Below, one piece after another: positions 58,433 to 64,000 of a stretch of DNA of 64,000 nt. How positions within the stretch are numbered: position 1 is the first letter of the stretch; the number at the start of each line of letters is the position of its first letter. The notes under the pieces were generated by a model. That model made no database searches and had not been told where the DNA came from. It worked only from the letters and a program-made list of their open reading frames with translations. Made by a program: the position numbers and the translations under genes. The DNA comes from Cephalotus follicularis (Eukaryota > Streptophyta > Magnoliopsida > Oxalidales > Cephalotaceae): assembly GCA_001972305.1 (NCBI GenBank), contig BDDD01001598.1, forward strand, positions 137,414-201,413, in the 5' to 3' direction.

Positions 58433-59603
58433 CAAAGATTGTAGAGTTATTTTTGTAAAAGATTATTGCAATGTGATTGACATCAATAATAACCTAAGAA
58501 ATTTAATTGGATATAGACATGACAATGTTTATGCAGTTGATATAAATGATTTACAAAATCAGAATGTCAAATGTCTAGTATCCATAAATGATGATAGTTG
58601 GTTATAGCATAGGAGACTTGGTCATGTTAGCATGACAACTTTTTCAAAAATTTTAAAAAATGATCTAGTTAAAGGGCTTCCTAAAATTAATTTTGAAAAA
58701 GATAAAATTTGTGACGCTTGTCATTATGGGAAGCAAACTAGAGCATCTTTTAAAAGCAAAAATATTGTCTCTACAACTAGGCCATTACAACTTTTACATA
58801 TTGATTTATTTGGTCCAGTAGATGTGAGAAATCTAGGTAGTAAATCATATGCAATGGTTATTGTTGATGACTATTCAAGGTATACATGGTCTATGTTTCT
58901 TACCCATAAAAGTGAAGTTTTCAAAGAATTTTCATATTTTTGTAATATTGTTCAAAAAGAAAAAGATGCTTCTATTTTACAAATTACAAGTAATCATGGA
59001 AAAGAATTCGAAAACCATCTCTTTGAAGATTTTTGTAAAGAAAATGGTTTTATTCCTGAGTTCTCCACTTCTAGAACACCTCAACAAAATGGGGTTGTTG
59101 AAAAGAAAACTAGAACTCTAAAAGAAATGTGTAGAACAATGTTAAATGAAAATAGTTTGCCAAAAAAATTTTGGGTCGATGCCATAAATGCCTCTTGCTA
59201 TATTTTAAACCATATATCAATGAGGTCAATTCTAAAAAAGACTCCATATAAATTATGCAGGGACAGAAAGCCTAACATTGGTTACTTCCATGCCTTTGGA
59301 TGCTAATGTTGTATCCATAATAATGAAAAAATCGTCTTGGTAAGTTCGATTACAAAGTCGACGAAGGTATTTTTCTTGGCTATTCCACTACAAGTAGAGG
59401 TTATAGATGTTTTAATAAAAGAACTTTACTTGTAGAAGAATCAATGCATGTTATATTTGATAAATCTAACCCTATACTTTCAAAAGAAGTAATGAATGCT
59501 TATGGTATAGAGTTCATTGAAAATTGTATTGACGAACTAAGCCTTGAAGAAAGCAAACGTAAAAAGAAAGATGAGGAGCCTACACAAGAAGTAACCCCTC
59601 AAT
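58410..59603 (+). pseudogene. int: Copia integrase, element H
   Basis: HRRLGHVSMTTFSKIL (pre-integrase zinc region, about 58608-58655) with CDACHYGKQTRASF, then the core: LQLLHIDLFGPVDVRNLGSK, VDDYSRYTWSMFL, a stretch with ITSNHGKEF, and FSTSRTPQQNGVVE. The longest open part is 58632-59306 (224 codons). Further coding with FDYKVDEGIFLGYS runs to about 59603. The order before RT confirms Copia. Confidence 0.83.
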
Positions 59604-59653
59604 AAAGCTACCAGGAACCTCTTCTTGGCAAGACCTTGAAGGTAGTAAAAGTG

Positions 59654-60636
59654 TTAGATAGGGTGACCCGACAAGCCATTGAATGGGCTTATGTGTCGGA
59701 CCTGTCTATATATATAAATAGTCTGTTCCCATATATATGACATGTGCAAATTTATTTATATTAATTATGGCAATATCACTTGTGTTTTATCACATAATTG
59801 AAGTAGTCTAAATTACTCAACTTACACTTATGATGCCCTGACATAAGGTTGGATGCCAAGCATGGAGGCAACGGGATTGGCTGCCTTATTCCTTATGTCG
59901 ATTTAGTTGCAAGTTATAGGTTCACTTTGTGTGAATTAGTGAACCGGATAGACTTGCGCGTATGATGACTGCTTTTGGGAATTGAAGGATGGATTCTCTC
60001 ACTATCATCTGTGTTGTGACCCTAGGGCAAATACAGGGTGCGCGCTGGGAGCGTATACGCTGAATTGGACCCGCGTAGGAGACACTATTTGAATAGTCGC
60101 TATTCTTGTGTCAATAGTGACTCCTACTTGTTGCGGTTGTGTGTAAGTGCTAGTCACTTAGCAAGTTCGAGATCCTTAGACCTGAGCAACGACTCTATAT
60201 TGTATGGAAATGGTTATGCTTTGATCTCCACCTTACCCAGTTTTTACGCGGGGCTGGCAATCGAGTAGTCTTTGGGTATAATTGAATCTATAAGAATATA
60301 AGCAAGTGCGCAATATGGGATTGTCACACCTGAGTAAAGGTGATTGGCCCTATTATGCTCTGATTGTACTTTGAACTTATGAAATCCTTTGCCATGGTTT
60401 AGGTGGACTAGAAATTATATCTCCAGAGAGTCTGCCAAAGGTCCTAGTAATGATCAGACATTTTAGCTATTGAGGTATTATCTAGGCTTGACACGTATCC
60501 TTACCCTAGAACTCAATTGGGGCCAAGTATGATGAGGGAGTATGGTACATGCGAACCGAAGACTTAACAAGTCTCGCATTATAGTGGTGTGTGATAAATT
60601 ATGCGAAAATTAATTTGATTAATTTTTCATCTGGAT
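59654..60636 (+). repeat. LTR I: partial Copia LTR, related to the LTR of element C
   Basis: It starts tgttagatagggtgacc. The middle shares a pattern with the C LTR (gacctgagca, ggtgattggccctat versus ggtgatcggctctat, ccaagtatga near 60523). It is cut at 60637 by element G. No coding sequence. Whether it is a solo or full element cannot be seen. Confidence 0.6.
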
Positions 60637-63246
60637 TGTGATAATCGCAATTTTCAATCAATGTATATTACACAATGGTGAATAAAATATGCATTATATT
60701 GAGATTTAATGTCCAATTACTATATAAATTGGGGTTATTGAATTGTTGGGTTTCATCTGAAATGCAAATGTGGTGAACTACACTTAACAAACCAAAACCA
60801 GCCTCAAACAACCGACTATTTTGACTTAGGGAATGACAGTAGATTGTCACAGGGTAACAGTCCACTGGACTACCATAAGTGGACAGTCGACTGCAGGTTA
60901 AAGATAGTAGACTGGCCTAGCTAAGACAGGTGTCTGTGCATTGCGTGTGAAACAGGGCAGATGCGTGGTAATTGATTTAACATGTGCACATGGACGTGTT
61001 AGCCATGCAAGGGAATTGTCGCCAGCTGTTGGCAATGCCAGACTGATTGCCTTTCATGTGTTTTCCATCTCTGCACACCTGCAAAACAGTGAAGAAGAAA
61101 ACAAGAGAGATGATCATGTGAGAGAGAGAGAAAGAGGAAAATGCTGAAAAGGGAGTTAATGACTGAAACGGAATTGCTAATGCAATTTCCATTATAACAG
61201 AGGCTGTGTGAGTAAGTCGAATGCTAGAAAACACTAAAGAGAGAGGGACAATTCTTGAGATTGCATGTTGATGTGAGGAGTTCAAAGGGAAAGTTAAAGC
61301 TTGATTCTCCTGGTAAGTCAACAATCCGAGTTCATTACTTATATTAAGGTTGTTAATGATTAAACATACAGATGTTAGTTATATGTATCCACTGTTAAAC
61401 ATGACTTGGAATTATAAACCTGGAATTTGAGATGGAAGTGAGAAGCTGTTTAAAATGTAAAATTGAAGCTTAAGAGATTAGGATAAGCTACTGATTGGAT
61501 TATAGTTGTTATCATGATTAGATAAACAAAATAACTTACTGGTTTTAATGTATATGAATGCAAACATGCAACGATATAGATTAATTGCTGAGATTGGAGG
61601 ATTGTTGGAGTGAAAAAGCATTGGACACTAAAGAGAGAAATCAACTCAATTTTATTTCGGGATAGCAATTGAGGTTGGGGTATTGACATGTTTTAGAAGA
61701 TATGATATGTATAGCATGTCTGGATAATTTCTCTGTGATTGCATGTTATTATTTCGTTTGAATTGGAAGTTGAACATGCATACTCTTTTTTTGTTAAACC
61801 ACTGCCTGACCTTTCTGGATAAAAACAGTCAATTGTTGAACCTAACAGTCGACTGCTCAATCTAAACAGCCGACTGTTAAGGACAAACAACCGACTGCTT
61901 AATGTAAACAGCCGGCTATTCTTATGAACAACTGACTGTTAAGAGACAAATTACTGATATTAGCTGCTGTTTAGGCTTAAATGATATGTAATTACCCTGC
62001 CCTCCACATGGGATAACTGTAACAGTCAATCCTGGGCTTATGTAGTTACATTACATAAAGTAAACAACTTATGCACTCCTTGTGAGAGTTGTGCAAGAAT
62101 GACTAGGGTATACTAACATCTTGTTTGAACCCTTGAATTGTGATTGTTTCGCTGCTGTCTAATGATGCTGTTATAGATATTGTATAGCTATTAAGTGTTC
62201 ATAAATACTATTGTTACACTTAATATTGATGATTGAACCAGCTAGTGCTATAAGCATAAAAATGGATTTTCTTCTTATTGTTTTCAAAATGAATACTTAT
62301 TGTCAAATGATTTACTGATTTTCCTCCCACGAGAGGCACAACTACTGTATTGAATACTGTTTCCTCCAAAAGAGAGGTACGGTCACGGAATTGTTAAATG
62401 TTTCAAAAGAAAACAACTACTATATTGCCTATTATAGATATATGTAATATTGCTATTGAATTGATCGAATTGTTTGTCTATGCTTATTGACGTGAGTCGA
62501 GTGATAGGAGACATCACTTGCTACGGGATGGTCCTAGGTGCCAGGAGTTGGCTAGAGCTTCCACCAAACTTATCTGCAATGCAGATTTTATTTGTTACCT
62601 GCCGCTAAATGCCGGCAGAATTGACCTGATCTATCATCTTCGGAGTGTACGGTGATAGTTAGGTGGTGCACAGTCGGTGCTAGGAGTTAGCGACATGTGA
62701 CACCCAAACCACTGTATTGATTGATTTTACCCTTGTGCGGTATTCTTGAATTGTATTGTCTATGGCCACATGGAATGATTGCTCATAAATATTGGAATAC
62801 TTATTTACATATGTTATTTCAAAATAACTGTCATACATGTTTACATTTATATATTCTTTCTCATGCATTATTCCTACTTAGCCAAGTGAGGACAACGGCT
62901 AACCCCTAGAATTTCAGATTCAGTGCTGGAATTCGGGGAAGTGCTGCTGAAGCTTTATTGGAGAGCTTCTATCTTGCTTAAGGTTCTCATTTACTATGTC
63001 TTCTATTGTAATAACGATTATACTTCGTTGTTGTTATTTTACATTTCCAATATGTAAAGGATAACTTGTTCTGTATCGTGTAAGCATGTAGTATGGGCTG
63101 CGTGCGGATAACTATTTAATTATAATCTAACAATGAAATTCTTCTGCTTATATTAATGAATGTTGATTAATGTTCAATGCTGGATTATTATTTATAACTA
63201 ATATCTCCATATATGTTGTCCTTATGGAAAATGGGGCGTGACAGCA
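60637..63246 (+). repeat. 5' LTR of element G
   Basis: About 2610 bases from tgtgataatcgc to gcgtgacagca. The start resembles the F LTR start (TGTAAGAACCGCAATTTC) and the end matches its TGTGAGAGCA. CAGTCGRCTG-type clusters lie at 60837-60915 and 61825-61940, more degenerate than elsewhere. The ccaagtgaggacaacggcta block is at about 62882. Confidence 0.78.
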
Positions 63247-63258
63247 AGGTATTAGAGC
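63247..63258 (+). other. Primer binding site of element G, tRNA-Met type
   Basis: aggtattagagc follows the LTR end. It is a decayed form of TGGTATCAGAGC. Confidence 0.65.
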
Positions 63259-63350
63259 TTATTTTTAAAAAAGCTATCGCTGGGATAAGTTTCTCGGTAA
63301 ATAATTGAATTTTTTCCCAATGAATGTGTCATTCCATATACAAAATAGAA

Positions 63351-64000
63351 TGGATCTACGAAGAGGCAAGAGGGGAAGGGATAGAGCCGACGAAGGAGTC
63401 AATGCTCCGCCAGTGCATGGAAATGATCCGCCAGTAAATGAAGGTGCAAATATTCCTCCAATGCAAGACGAGAGGAGTAATTTTGACCGCATGGCTGACC
63501 TTTTCCAGTAGCAGATTCAGGCCAATACGGCGAACATGGAGCAGATTTGGCAGATGTACGAGGCTAACCGAGCCTATCAGCATGCTCCTGAAGCTTGTCA
63601 TACTGGTGGATTTGGCAGAGATTTGGAGCGGTTCATGAGATAGAATCCTTCGATATTCAATGGTGAGTTGAATGCTACTGTGGCCGAGCAATGGATTGGA
63701 GACCTGGAGAAAATATTTACTGCTCTGGAGTGTGCTGATGAGCAGAAGCTCAATTTTACTATATACCGCTTATGGGGCGAGGCTACCTATTGGTGGGAGA
63801 TGACTGAAACAAAGTGGGAATCTCGTGGACTAGACAGTACTTGGGACAGATTTCAGTTTGAGTTCTTTGTAGCTTATGTTCCACGGATGGAGCGTGACCG
63901 GAGGGAGACAAAGTTAATGGAGTTACGTCAAAGGGATATGACAGTAGCTCAGTACCAGACTAGATTTGTGGAGCTGGCAAGGCATACACCCTATCTTGTG
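63351..64000 (+). pseudogene. gag: gag of element G (continues beyond window)
   Basis: It starts MDLRRGKRGRDRADEGVNAPP, followed by NFDRMADLFQ, MEQIWQMYEANRAYQ, DLERFM, then YRLWGEATYWWEMTE and LMELRQRDMTVAQYQ, in the same order as element F. Only the N-terminal and central gag are in the window; zinc knuckles would lie beyond 64000. Broken copy. Confidence 0.82.

Larger units (their letters stand above)
57463..59653 (+). mobile_element. Element H: Sirevirus-like Copia fragment
   Basis: Copia gag tail, protease and integrase in order, cut on the left by element A and on the right by LTR I. The gag tail pattern (FLATWEDTKDSSSDEE, then a CCHC knuckle, then VWVPKGT) and protease (WYSDSGCSKHMIGD) are like plant Sireviruses. 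No reverse transcriptase is visible before the sequence changes at 59654. Since A sits inside it, H is the oldest layer in the window. Broken. Confidence 0.78.
60637..64000 (+). mobile_element. Element G: Gypsy LTR retrotransposon, runs off the window
   Basis: 5' LTR 60637-63246, tRNA-Met type primer site, then gag to the end of the window. Gag and LTR layout are related to element F (same basic gag start, two LTR motif clusters, the ggacaacggctaacccc block). It is inserted in LTR I. The visible gag is broken. Confidence 0.8.

Noticed and set aside
60038-60268. A 76-codon frame as a host exon
   Set aside because: It lies inside LTR I, shares landmarks with the C LTR and shows no domain.

Overview
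The window is heterochromatin-like DNA from a flowering plant (probably a eudicot; the species cannot be fixed). I find no host gene, tRNA, rRNA or CRISPR array. Nearly every base can be assigned to LTR retrotransposons, their solo LTRs, one small CACTA-type DNA transposon and one assembly gap (28288-28668). The evidence for a plant is direct: Athila-like, chromovirus-like and Sirevirus-like proteins, tRNA-Met and tRNA-Asp type primer sites, and LTRs of 2.4-3.2 kb.

The layout is a set of nested insertions. An old Sirevirus-like Copia element (H, 57463-59653) was entered by a minus-strand Gypsy element (A, 4444-57462). A was split by a Gypsy element (B, 8219-52546), B by a Copia element (C, 12169-46279), and C by a chromovirus (D, 23366-44195). 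D was in turn entered by a minus-strand Gypsy element (F, up to 33803). Five-base target duplications at B, C and D, and host reading frames that stop on one side and continue on the other, support the order. Side insertions are an Athila-like element in the lower LTR of A (1-4443), a solo LTR in a C LTR (13245-16198), a solo LTR in the 3' LTR of B (49201-52203), and a CACTA-like element in the first D LTR. To the right of H lie part of another Copia LTR (I, 59654-60636) and a Gypsy element (G) that leaves the window at 64000.

The coding material is gag, protease, reverse transcriptase, RNase H and integrase from these elements. D holds two internal regions and three LTR copies inside one target duplication. 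Its second gag-pro frame (580 codons) is the longest open frame here. All other elements are visibly broken fossils.

Three things stand out beyond ordinary nesting. First, LTRs of five Gypsy families (B, D, E, F, G) carry clusters of a 10-base near-palindrome, CAGTCGRCTG, spaced about 15-40 bases. The LTR of A carries a similar cluster built on a different palindrome, GACATCGATGTC; both have TCGA at the centre. I know of no named function for these clusters. Second, 28669-29090, next to the gap, makes sense only when complemented without being reversed. No natural inversion does that, so it is almost certainly an assembly artefact. Third, the lower LTR of A contains a nearly perfect 94-base-arm foldback that its partner LTR lacks.
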